From NCBI GenBank assembly GCA_023391005.1, contig JAEWBS010000053.1, positions 1-12,901 of the forward strand: a stretch of DNA of 12,901 nt. Direction: 5' to 3'. Below, piece after piece: positions 7,362 to 12,789 of this stretch; the stretch's first letter is position 1, and each line of letters begins with the position of its first letter. Under the pieces are notes generated by a model. It searched no databases and was not told the origin of the DNA. It worked only from the letters and a program-made list of their open reading frames with translations. The position numbers and the translations under genes were made by a program. The DNA is from Bacillota bacterium (lineage in GTDB: Bacteria; Bacillota; Clostridia; Oscillospirales; Ruminococcaceae).

Positions 7362-7403
7362 ACCCCTCCGCAAAATGTTTTACTCAAAACGGTGCGGAGG
7401 GGT
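7362..7403. repeat. 11-bp inverted repeat with nested stem
   Basis: ACCCCTCCGCA (7362-7372) pairs exactly with TGCGGAGGGGT (7393-7403). Inside, GTTTT and AAAAC form a second stem around ACTC. This is a stable two-part hairpin downstream of the microprotein genes on the minus strand. It lacks a T-run, so it may be a 3'-end stabiliser or part of an intergenic repeat. Confidence 0.6.
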
Positions 7404-7559
7404 TAGAATCTTGTTTGCAATTTTTAATAGTATGATTTACACAGGCATTCCCGCGGCGAGGCTGCCATGCCACGCGCGGCATCCCTTTGGTGGCATTCGC
7501 CTTTTAGGCATATCCATCTAGAAGCCAACATTACAGCAGCTATTGTGTGCTGCCAAGCA

Positions 7560-7730
7560 CTATTTACGCTTTAAAAACAACCAGACGAGCAGTGCCAACA
7601 GCGCCGCGACCGATAAACCGGCCGCCAATATAAAAGGCCACAGCCTGCCCGCCACATAAACGGCCGTCGGGCCATCCGCCCCGCCGATAATGCCGATCGA
7701 GCTGGCATCCATCGTGCTTATCTTTATCAT
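7560..7730 (-). CDS. GGADGPT-motif membrane microprotein (56 aa)
   Basis: A 56-residue protein of unknown function. Residues 12-23 read IGIIGGADGPTA. This matches the conserved motif of the Na+-translocating decarboxylase beta subunit (OadB and relatives), whose segment holds an aspartate needed for Na+ coupling. About residues 31-53 form one hydrophobic helix (starting WPFILAAGLSVAAL), and the tail is LKRK. At 56 residues it cannot be a functional full beta subunit, which has over 350 residues and many helices. The start at 7730 has GGAGG (7741-7745) ten bases upstream. It lies 61 bases downstream of a paralogue on the same strand. By the positive-inside rule the C-terminus would be cytoplasmic and the motif outside or at the membrane face. 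It could be a stand-alone Na+- or decarboxylase-related small protein, or an unrelated use of the motif. Confidence 0.8.
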   Translation of the reverse strand: MIKISTMDASSIGIIGGADGPTAVYVAGRLWPFILAAGLSVAALLALLVWLFLKRK

Positions 7731-7791
7731 TTACCTTCGTCCTCCGTTATTATGATGTGATTATGCGCCTTAGCGCTCAATTCTATCCTTT

Positions 7792-7947
7792 TTATTTAGG
7801 CTTTAAAAAGAACCACAAACCCAACGTGACCAACACCGCCACGCACAAACCGGCCGCGATGATAACAGGCCTTGCTATCATAACCGTCGTATAAAACGCC
7901 GTCGGGCCGTCCGCGCCGCCGACTGTGGCTACAAACTCTGTCTGCAT
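7792..7947 (-). CDS. GGADGPT-motif membrane microprotein (51 aa)
   Basis: A 51-residue paralogue of the next gene downstream. GGADGPTAFY occupies residues 10-19. One hydrophobic helix spans about residues 28-48 (VIIAAGLCVAVLVTLGLW), ending LKPK. The two microproteins agree at roughly half of the positions from the motif to the end, with a single one-residue gap. In the eight motif codons GGADGPTA they differ at three positions, all third bases, so the amino acids are conserved while the DNA is not. A strong GGAGGA site at 7957-7962 precedes the ATG and begins directly after the TAG of the PHP gene (15-base gap), so it is very probably co-transcribed with it. Function unknown; the motif is otherwise a feature of the OadB family. 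Confidence 0.85.
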   Translation of the reverse strand: MQTEFVATVGGADGPTAFYTTVMIARPVIIAAGLCVAVLVTLGLWFFLKPK

Positions 7948-7962
7948 CGGACTTTTCCTCCT

Positions 7963-8769
7963 CTAATCAAGCTCGTAGAGCACCGGCTTTCGCGCCTGAT
8001 ACACGGCCTGATGCGTAAATCCCGCCTCACGCAGCAGCGCCTGTCCCTCTTCGAGGCCGCGCCCGATATTGGCCGCGAGATGCGCGTCCGAGCCCAAGGC
8101 CACCAGCTCGCCTCCGCATGCCTTAAACAGCTTTAATTCCCATAGATCGGGCATGGCGCGCGCCTTGGGGCTACGGTAAAGGCCGGAGGTGTTTAATTCC
8201 AGCGCCTTGCCGTTTTGGGCCAACGCCGTGAAAATCTCGCGCAGCATCGGTTCAAAGCTTTGCACCGGCGGAATATGGTCGCCGTAGCCCATATAGCGAT
8301 AGGCGTAGGTGATATGCGCGAGCACGTCAAAGGTGTCGGTTTTAGCCAACTGCAACAGCTCTTCAAAATACCGCTCAAGCAGTGCCTTTTTATCACCGGT
8401 TTTCGCCTGTAAAAAATAAAAATCCTCGGTCTGATACAGGTTGTGCAGCGAGCCAAGCACCACGTCGTAATCGGCCATCGTCAGAACCTGCTGCGCTCCA
8501 GCCATATCGTGAATGGCCTGACCCAATTCCACGCCGTAGGAGAGGGTCAATTGCCCCTCAAAACGCGCGCACGCCGCTTTGACCTCCGCCGCCGAGCCCA
8601 CCAAGCGCTCGCGCCAGTCGGGCAGCAGATAGACCCCCAGATCACAGTGATCGGTCACGGTAAGGCCCTGAATCCCCGCCGCAATAGCGGCCTCACACAT
8701 GGCCGCTACCGTCTCGCTGCCATCAAAGGAATGGCGTGAATGTGTGTGTCCGTCAAAAATGTTCGCCAT
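7963..8769 (-). CDS. PHP-domain phosphohydrolase, histidinol-phosphatase-like
   Basis: A 268-residue metal-dependent phosphoesterase of the PHP superfamily, with length and layout matching the HisJ/HisK-type histidinol-phosphatase. The metal ligands are visible in order: His8 and His10 (DGHTHSRHSFDG), His41 (TDHCD), Glu81 (GVELG), His109 (GSLHN), His152 (VLAHITY) and Asp228 with His230 (GSDAH). The start at 8769 follows AAGGAGG at 8777-8783 with a 7-base gap; the ATG 11 codons upstream has no such site. No other his gene is in the window, so its substrate may be histidinol phosphate or another phosphoester. It is the first gene of a unit with the two GGADGPT microproteins. Confidence 0.92.
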   Translation of the reverse strand: MANIFDGHTHSRHSFDGSETVAAMCEAAIAAGIQGLTVTDHCDLGVYLLPDWRERLVGSAAEVKAACARFEGQLTLSYGVELGQAIHDMAGAQQVLTMADYDVVLGSLHNLYQTEDFYFLQAKTGDKKALLERYFEELLQLAKTDTFDVLAHITYAYRYMGYGDHIPPVQSFEPMLREIFTALAQNGKALELNTSGLYRSPKARAMPDLWELKLFKACGGELVALGSDAHLAANIGRGLEEGQALLREAGFTHQAVYQARKPVLYELD

Positions 8770-8789
8770 TAAAGCGCCTCCTTGTCTGA

Positions 8790-8813
8790 CCGCCGTGCGC
8801 ATGTGTCCGGCGG
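8790..8813 (-). repeat. Inverted repeat in the PHP-gene leader
   Basis: CCGCCG (8790-8795) and CGGCGG (8808-8813) pair around a 12-base spacer. It lies between the likely promoter and the ribosome site of the PHP gene, ending about 6 bases from that site, so it could affect translation or serve as an operator. Confidence 0.45.
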
Positions 8814-8854
8814 CAATCGGTTCTGCGGCAATGCACCCGCGATGTTACAAAGCA

Positions 8855-8863
8855 ATTATAGCA
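8855..8863 (-). promoter_or_regulatory. Extended -10 promoter for the PHP-microprotein unit
   Basis: On the minus strand a perfect TATAAT (8860-8855) is preceded by TGC, giving an extended -10 TGCTATAAT. No good -35 is seen at 16-18 bases upstream, which extended -10 promoters tolerate. It lies about 85 bases before the PHP start and diverges from the LUD-domain gene. Confidence 0.6.
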
Positions 8864-9059
8864 TAGAATCAGCCTGCACAGCAGTACAATTTGCCTAAAA
8901 CTTGTTATCAGCAGCCCAACATGCGGGCATCATCACTTTCTGCAAAGCAAAATGCCCGGCGGCGTCCCCGTGCAATGGCTGAATGTTTGGCAAAATATTG
9001 ATTTTATCGTTGCACTGTGCGAAAATAGAACCAACAAACAAATGAGAGGAAGATACCCC

Positions 9060-9647
9060 ATGGATTGCACCAAGCTGCTTGAAAATTTGAAACGCCGCGG
9101 TTTTTCAACGCAATATTTTGATACTGCCGCCGAGGCCAGCGCTTACCTGTGCGACACGCTCAAGGGCGAGACGATCGGTTTTGGCGGTTCGGTCACGCTG
9201 AGGGATATGGATCTTTATGAGCAACTTGAAAAAGAGAACACCGTCTGCTGGCATTGGAAAACTCCTGACGCGCCAAAGCGCCCGACAGAATTTACCGCTT
9301 ACATCACCTCGGCCAACGCCGTTTCCAAGACGGGGGAGCTCGTCAACATCGACGGAGCGGGTAACCGCGTGTCCGCCACGCTTTATGGCGGCAAAAAGCT
9401 TTATTTTGTCTGCGGCGTCAACAAGGTTGTGCCCAACCTTGACGCTGCCATCGACCGCGCACGCAATGTGGCAGCCCCGGCAAACGCTAAACGCTTAGAC
9501 CGCAAAACGCCCTGCGTCGTGACCGGAAAGTGTCAGGACTGCTCAAGCCCTGAGCGCATCTGTCGCGGCATGGTCATCCACATGCGGCCGATGACCAGCT
9601 ATCAAACGACCGAGATTATCATAATCGGCGAAAATCTAGGCTATTAA
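9060..9647 (+). CDS. LUD-domain protein (LutC/YkgG-like)
   Basis: A 195-residue protein of the LUD family, whose members include the lactate-utilisation proteins LutB and LutC. The domain core is visible: TIGFGGSVTLRDMDLYEQL (38-56), ITSANAVSKTGELVNIDGAGN (82-102) and VVPNLDAAIDRARNVAAPAN (123-142). Near the end, Cys152, Cys158, Cys161 and Cys168 form a tight cluster (TPCVVTGKCQDCSSPERIC). This may bind a metal or Fe-S cluster and is common in clostridial stand-alone members. No lutA or lutB partner is adjacent, so a role in lactate oxidation is unproven. The ATG at 9060 is preceded by GAGAGGA; the upstream in-frame ATG at 8952 has no ribosome site. It is a single-gene unit closed by a strong terminator. 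Confidence 0.9.
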   Translation: MDCTKLLENLKRRGFSTQYFDTAAEASAYLCDTLKGETIGFGGSVTLRDMDLYEQLEKENTVCWHWKTPDAPKRPTEFTAYITSANAVSKTGELVNIDGAGNRVSATLYGGKKLYFVCGVNKVVPNLDAAIDRARNVAAPANAKRLDRKTPCVVTGKCQDCSSPERICRGMVIHMRPMTSYQTTEIIIIGENLGY

Positions 9648-9656
9648 AAATCGAAA

Positions 9657-9697
9657 AAACAGCGCGGGGAATTGTTTTCCCGCGCTGTTTTGTGTTA
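9657..9697 (+). terminator. Strong intrinsic terminator after the LUD gene
   Basis: AAAACAGCGCGGG (9657-9669) and CCCGCGCTGTTTT (9679-9691) pair perfectly. Three more inner pairs leave the small loop TTGT. The A-run before and T-run after make it usable in both directions. Confidence 0.92.
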
Positions 9698-9760
9698 TGA
9701 TAGATTACTACAGCAGTTTGATTTATCACTCGGATTGCTAACGCCATCTTGCTTGCATGC

Positions 9761-9794
9761 GGTTGAACTTAAAGGAAGTCCCATAAGTTCAACT
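9761..9794 (+). repeat. Inverted repeat in the leader of the UPF0237-UPF0210 genes
   Basis: GTTGAACTTA (9762-9771) and TAAGTTCAAC (9784-9793) are exact reverse complements around 12 bases, extended by one G-T wobble. It lies 36 bases before the first gene of the unit. It could be an operator for a dimeric regulator or an RNA hairpin in the leader. The rest of 9698-9829 shows no gene and no clear promoter; a weak TATGAT is at 9696-9701. Confidence 0.6.
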
Positions 9795-9829
9795 GCGATA
9801 ACACCCTTATTTTAAGGAGGAATCTGCTC

Positions 9830-10099
9830 ATGAATGCTGTTATCACTGTGGTCGGACGCGACACCGTCGGCGTTCTCGCAAAAGCCGCCGGTATCTGCGC
9901 CACGCACAACGCCAATATCATCGACGTTACGCAAACCGTTATGGGCGACTATTTCTCAATGGTCATGCTCGCCGACATCTCAAAGCTTTCCTGCGATTTT
10001 TCGGTGCTCTCTGAGGAGATGCAGTCAGCCGTCAAGGAGATGGGCCTGATCGCCCATGTCATGCACGAGGATATTTTTAATGCCATGCACCGCATTTAA
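9830..10099 (+). CDS. ACT-domain protein, UPF0237 family
   Basis: An 89-residue protein consisting of one ACT domain, the small ligand-binding fold often used to sense amino acids. The opening MNAVITVVGRDTVGVLAKAA and the segment NANIIDVTQTVMGDYFSMVM are typical of UPF0237. ACT domains of this size usually dimerise to bind a small ligand at the interface. AAGGAGG precedes the ATG. The next gene, UPF0210, starts 15 bases after the stop, and this pairing recurs in Gram-positive bacteria, which suggests a shared but still undefined function. The ligand is unknown. Confidence 0.93.
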   Translation: MNAVITVVGRDTVGVLAKAAGICATHNANIIDVTQTVMGDYFSMVMLADISKLSCDFSVLSEEMQSAVKEMGLIAHVMHEDIFNAMHRI

Positions 10100-10114
10100 G
10101 GAGAAGGGGAACCT

Positions 10115-11473
10115 ATGCTGAATATCAACGACATTCTCGAAACGGTGCAGATGATTAAGGATGAATGCCTCGATATCCGCACCATCACGATGGGTATCTC
10201 ACTGCTCGACTGCGCCGACAGCGACATCGACCGCTCCTGCCAAAAGGTCTATGACAAGATCACCCGTCTGGCTAAAGATCTGGTCAAAACCGGCCAGGAC
10301 ATTGAGCGGATGTACGGCATCCCGATTATCAATAAGCGCGTAGCGGTTACCCCCGTGGCACTGCTTGCGGGCGTCTCGGGCGGCGACCCGGTTAAATATG
10401 CCCACGCACTGCAAAAGGCGGCCGGCACGATCGGCGTCAACTTTATCGGGGGCTATTCGGCGCTGGTGCAAAAGGGCTTTTCGGCCGGTGATCTAGAGCT
10501 GATCCGTTCGATTCCGCGTGCCATGGCTGAAACCGACCTGCTGTGCTCGTCGGTCAACATCGGCTCGACCAAGGCGGGCATCAACATGGACGCCGTCGCG
10601 CTGATGGGCCGCATTGTCAAGGAGACGGCGGCGCTCACCGCAGAGCGCCAGTCGATCGGCTGCGCCAAGCTCGTTGTGCTGTGCAATGCGCCGGAGGATA
10701 ACCCCTTTATGGCGGGCGCTTTCCACGGCATCAGCGAACCGGACTGTATCATCAATGTCGGTGTTTCGGGCCCGGGCGTCGTGCGCGCCGCGCTTGCGCG
10801 TGCGAGCGAGGACCTACCGATCAACCAAATTGCCGATATCGTCAAGAAAACCGCGTTTAAGATTACGCGCATGGGCCAACTGGTCGGGGCCGAGGCCTCC
10901 GAGCGGCTCGGCGTGCCGTTTGGCATCATCGACCTCTCCTTGGCCCCCACTCCCGCCGTTGGCGACTCGGTCGCGCATATCCTTGAGGAAATGGGCCTTG
11001 AGCGCTGCGGCGGTCCGGGTACGACTGCCTGTCTGGCGCTCTTAAACGATGCAGTCAAAAAGGGCGGCGTCATGGCCTCAGGCCGCGTGGGCGGTCTCTC
11101 GGGCGCATTTATTCCCGTGTCGGAGGACGCGGGCATGATGGACGCGGCCAGAGTCGGCGCGCTCTCGCTCGAAAAGCTGGAGGCGATGACCGCGGTATGC
11201 TCGGTCGGGCTTGATATGATTATGCTGCCGGGCGAGACAACCGCCGAAACCATCTCGGGCATCATCGCGGACGAGGCAGCCATCGGCATGGTCAACCAGA
11301 AGACCACCGCTGTGCGCGTCATTCCCGCCGTGGGCTACAAGGTCGGTGACGAGCTGCATTTTGGCGGCCTTCTGGGCGGCGGGCCGGTCATGCCGGTCAA
11401 CGGCTTCTCACCCGAGAAGATGATCCGCAGGGGCGGCTACATTCCCGCGCCGATGCAAAGCCTGAAAAACTAA
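10115..11473 (+). CDS. UPF0210 (DUF711, PFL-like) protein
   Basis: A 452-residue cytoplasmic protein of the UPF0210/DUF711 family. The family is structurally related to pyruvate formate-lyase and ribonucleotide reductase barrels but has no established reaction. The length is normal. Family-typical stretches include IRTITMGISLLDCAD (22-36), INKRVAVTPVALLAG (72-86), the Gly-rich GGPGTTACLALLNDAVKKGG, and a C-terminal LLGGGPVMPVNGF. No glycyl-radical RVSGY/RVAGY-type motif was noticed near the C-terminus, so glycyl-radical chemistry should not be assumed. GGAGAAGGGG precedes the ATG. It lies between the ACT protein, presumably its partner, and plsY 16 bases downstream, so the three are probably one transcription unit. 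Confidence 0.93.
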   Translation: MLNINDILETVQMIKDECLDIRTITMGISLLDCADSDIDRSCQKVYDKITRLAKDLVKTGQDIERMYGIPIINKRVAVTPVALLAGVSGGDPVKYAHALQKAAGTIGVNFIGGYSALVQKGFSAGDLELIRSIPRAMAETDLLCSSVNIGSTKAGINMDAVALMGRIVKETAALTAERQSIGCAKLVVLCNAPEDNPFMAGAFHGISEPDCIINVGVSGPGVVRAALARASEDLPINQIADIVKKTAFKITRMGQLVGAEASERLGVPFGIIDLSLAPTPAVGDSVAHILEEMGLERCGGPGTTACLALLNDAVKKGGVMASGRVGGLSGAFIPVSEDAGMMDAARVGALSLEKLEAMTAVCSVGLDMIMLPGETTAETISGIIADEAAIGMVNQKTTAVRVIPAVGYKVGDELHFGGLLGGGPVMPVNGFSPEKMIRRGGYIPAPMQSLKN

Positions 11474-11489
11474 AGGGGCGAACGCTTTT

Positions 11490-12137
11490 ATGGAATGGAT
11501 GTTAGCTTCTCTCGCCGCGGCGGCCGCCGCCTATCTGCTGGGCAGCGTCAATTGCGCCGTGCTATTTTCGACCGTGTTTTTCGGCGAGGATATCCGCAGC
11601 CACGGCAGCGGCAACGCCGGAACCACCAATATGCTGCGTACCTATGGCGCAAAGGCGGCGGCGCTGACCTTTGCGGGCGATATCTTCAAAGGCGTGCTGG
11701 CCGTTTGGCTTGGGCGGTTGCTGTTTTTGCTGCTTGGCGCAGGCGCGCAGCAGGTCTACGGCGGCTATCTGGCGGGCTACGCCGCTATTTTAGGGCATAT
11801 GTACCCGCTGTATTTTCGCTTTAAGGGCGGCAAGGGCGTTGCCACCGGCTTGGGCGCGGTGTGCGCCATCAACCCGCCGGTGTTCGGCGTGGTATTCACG
11901 GTCGGTATTTTGATCTCGGCGGTTTCAGGCTTTGTGTCGCTCGCGTCGCTTTCAGGCGCGGTGCTGTTCCCGCTGCTGCTGGCGATCAGCATGCTGATGA
12001 AAAATGGAACCATAGCGCCAGCCGAGCTGTTCTTAGCCTGCGGCATTGCGTTGCTGATTATTTATAACCACCGCGAGAACATAAAGCGTTTGCGAAATGG
12101 CACCGAGAATAAATTTTATAAGAAAAAGCCGCTTTAG
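11490..12137 (+). CDS. plsY: Acyl-phosphate:glycerol-3-phosphate acyltransferase
   Basis: Integral membrane enzyme that transfers an acyl group from acyl-phosphate to glycerol-3-phosphate, the first acylation step of phospholipid synthesis in most Gram-positive bacteria. It has 215 residues with several hydrophobic segments. The three conserved cytoplasmic motifs are present: SHGSGNAGTTN (37-47), the glycine-rich GHMYPLYFRFKGGKGVAT (102-119), and NHRENIKRL (193-201). The C-terminus is basic (KKKPL). AGGGG precedes the ATG at 11490 by about 12 bases, and the UPF0210 stop is 16 bases upstream, so co-transcription is likely. Confidence 0.97.
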   Translation: MEWMLASLAAAAAAYLLGSVNCAVLFSTVFFGEDIRSHGSGNAGTTNMLRTYGAKAAALTFAGDIFKGVLAVWLGRLLFLLLGAGAQQVYGGYLAGYAAILGHMYPLYFRFKGGKGVATGLGAVCAINPPVFGVVFTVGILISAVSGFVSLASLSGAVLFPLLLAISMLMKNGTIAPAELFLACGIALLIIYNHRENIKRLRNGTENKFYKKKPL

Positions 12138-12141
12138 CGGC
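12111..12141 (-). terminator. Antisense-facing terminator at the plsY 3' end
   Basis: GCCGC (12128-12132) and GCGGC (12137-12141) pair around TTTA and overlap the plsY stop. On the minus strand the stem is followed by TTTTTCTTATAAAATTT, so it would mainly stop leftward transcription, for example flagellin read-through. The 5-bp stem is short. Confidence 0.4.
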
Positions 12142-12147
12142 AGGATA

Positions 12148-12156
12148 TGATATACT
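12148..12156 (+). promoter_or_regulatory. Possible extended -10 promoter for the coiled-coil gene
   Basis: TGATATACT contains TATACT (12151-12156) preceded by TGN, 38 bases before the start codon. No good -35 is seen. It lies directly after plsY, so separate expression of the coiled-coil gene is possible but unproven. Confidence 0.35.
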
Positions 12157-12194
12157 GAATCTAAAGAATTTCTTAAAAAAGAGGCGGTGCTATT

Positions 12195-12587
12195 ATGACC
12201 GACGAGCAAATTTTAAAGGCGATGCAAACGATGCTTGAGCCTATTAAAGAGGATTTATCCAGCCTTAAGCAGGACGTTTCCGGCCTTAAACAGGACGTTT
12301 CCGGCCTTAAACAGGACGTTTCTGGCCTTAAACAGGACGTTTCCAGCCTCAAGCAGGATATGATGGAAGTTAAGCAGCGGGTTACGAAGATTGAGCTCAA
12401 GCAGGAGAATGAAATTTGCCCGAACATTCAACTGCTTGTTGAGGGGCATGAAAATCTGGCGGCTCAGCTTAAGGAACTGGAACCAATGAAAAAGACCTTG
12501 GCGGACGTCAAGGCCGACACTGAAGTCCTGAAGGTTGTCGTTACGCAGCACAGCCAGAACATTCACAAGCTGGAGCTGGTGAGATAA
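12195..12587 (+). CDS. Small coiled-coil protein with heptad DNA repeats
   Basis: A 130-residue protein of unknown function. After a short head (MTDEQILKAMQTMLEPIKED), residues 22-60 are a run of seven-residue units of the type SGLKQDV. Leucine and valine occupy the a/d positions of a parallel coiled coil, and the last units drift (SSLKQDM, MEVKQRV). A second helical region with a weaker heptad pattern covers about residues 75-130. There is no signal peptide or membrane helix and one cysteine (Cys75). GAGGCGG lies 8 bases before the ATG. Similar short SLKQDV-type proteins are common hypothetical proteins in Clostridia and probably oligomerise. It ends before a strong terminator shared with the convergent flagellin gene. 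Confidence 0.85.
   Translation: MTDEQILKAMQTMLEPIKEDLSSLKQDVSGLKQDVSGLKQDVSGLKQDVSSLKQDMMEVKQRVTKIELKQENEICPNIQLLVEGHENLAAQLKELEPMKKTLADVKADTEVLKVVVTQHSQNIHKLELVR
12261..12365 (+). repeat. Tandem 21-bp repeat inside the coiled-coil gene
   Basis: Four nearly identical 21-base units lie at 12261-12281, 12282-12302, 12303-12323 and 12324-12344. They differ at only a few bases, and a fifth degenerate unit follows at 12345-12365. The period is seven codons, so unit gain or loss keeps both the reading frame and the heptad register. Confidence 0.95.
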
Positions 12588-12666
12588 GCCGTATCGGTTT
12601 ATAAGCTGCCTTTCCCTTTTAAAAACAGTGACTTTAGATACAAAACAGACATGTCTTTTTAAGCAC

Positions 12667-12702
12667 AATAACGCCCGGGCCTTTAACAGCCCGGGCGTTA
12701 TT
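12667..12702. terminator. Bidirectional terminator between convergent genes
   Basis: AATAACGCCCGGGC (12667-12680) and GCCCGGGCGTTATT (12689-12702) are exact reverse complements around an 8-base loop. A/T-rich sequence lies on both sides. It serves the coiled-coil gene from the left and the flagellin gene from the right. Confidence 0.85.
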
Positions 12703-12717
12703 ATTATGTTTGACCCC

Positions 12718-12789
12718 CGCCGCTTTAGGCGGCGAGCCTTTGCATCAAGCGGCCAGCGCGGTTAGGCGGCAGCAAGACTGTTATGCAAA
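12718..12789 (-). other. Structured 3' region of the flagellin transcript
   Basis: Between the flagellin stop and the terminator there are two nested or adjacent inverted repeats. CGCCGC (12718-12723) pairs with GCGGCG (12729-12734) around TTTAG. TTTGCAT (12739-12745) pairs with ATGCAAA (12783-12789) over a longer spacer. Neither has a T-run, so they may stabilise the mRNA 3' end rather than terminate it. Confidence 0.4.

Larger units (their letters stand above)
6991..7559. other. Gene-poor stretch rich in hairpins
   Basis: I see no convincing gene here. The stretch holds at least four inverted repeats, listed separately, an A/T-richer composition than the flanks, and only short open frames without ribosome sites. 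Position 7201-7323 (minus) is an open frame of 41 codons with no ATG whose translation looks protein-like (for example VVVSGGVLNRPQLRD). Positions about 7442-7500 are very G+C-rich with repeated GGCATTC and GCATGCC-like words and could fold. The overall look is of dispersed intergenic repeats or decayed sequence inserted between two transcription units; this is inference. Confidence 0.5.

Noticed and set aside
7424..7531. 35-codon minus-strand ATG frame downstream of the microproteins
   Set aside because: No ribosome site, no hydrophobic helix and no GGADGPT motif, so it is not a third member of the tandem.
7560..7947. The GGADGPT genes as fragments of one broken oadB gene
   Set aside because: Both carry the same motif region rather than successive parts, each has its own start, ribosome site and stop, and the differences in the motif are synonymous.
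10453..11322. 289-codon open frame antisense to the UPF0210 gene
   Set aside because: Third-position G/C bias of the real gene keeps the opposite frame open; the peptide is Ser/Ala/Pro-rich with no family features.
12261..12344. Possible CRISPR-like array because of the regular repeats
   Set aside because: The 21-base units are directly adjacent with no spacers and lie in frame inside a coding sequence.
12173..12427. Minus-strand repeat-containing frame (units like CLRPETS)
   Set aside because: It is simply the antisense reading of the 21-bp heptad repeat in the coiled-coil gene.
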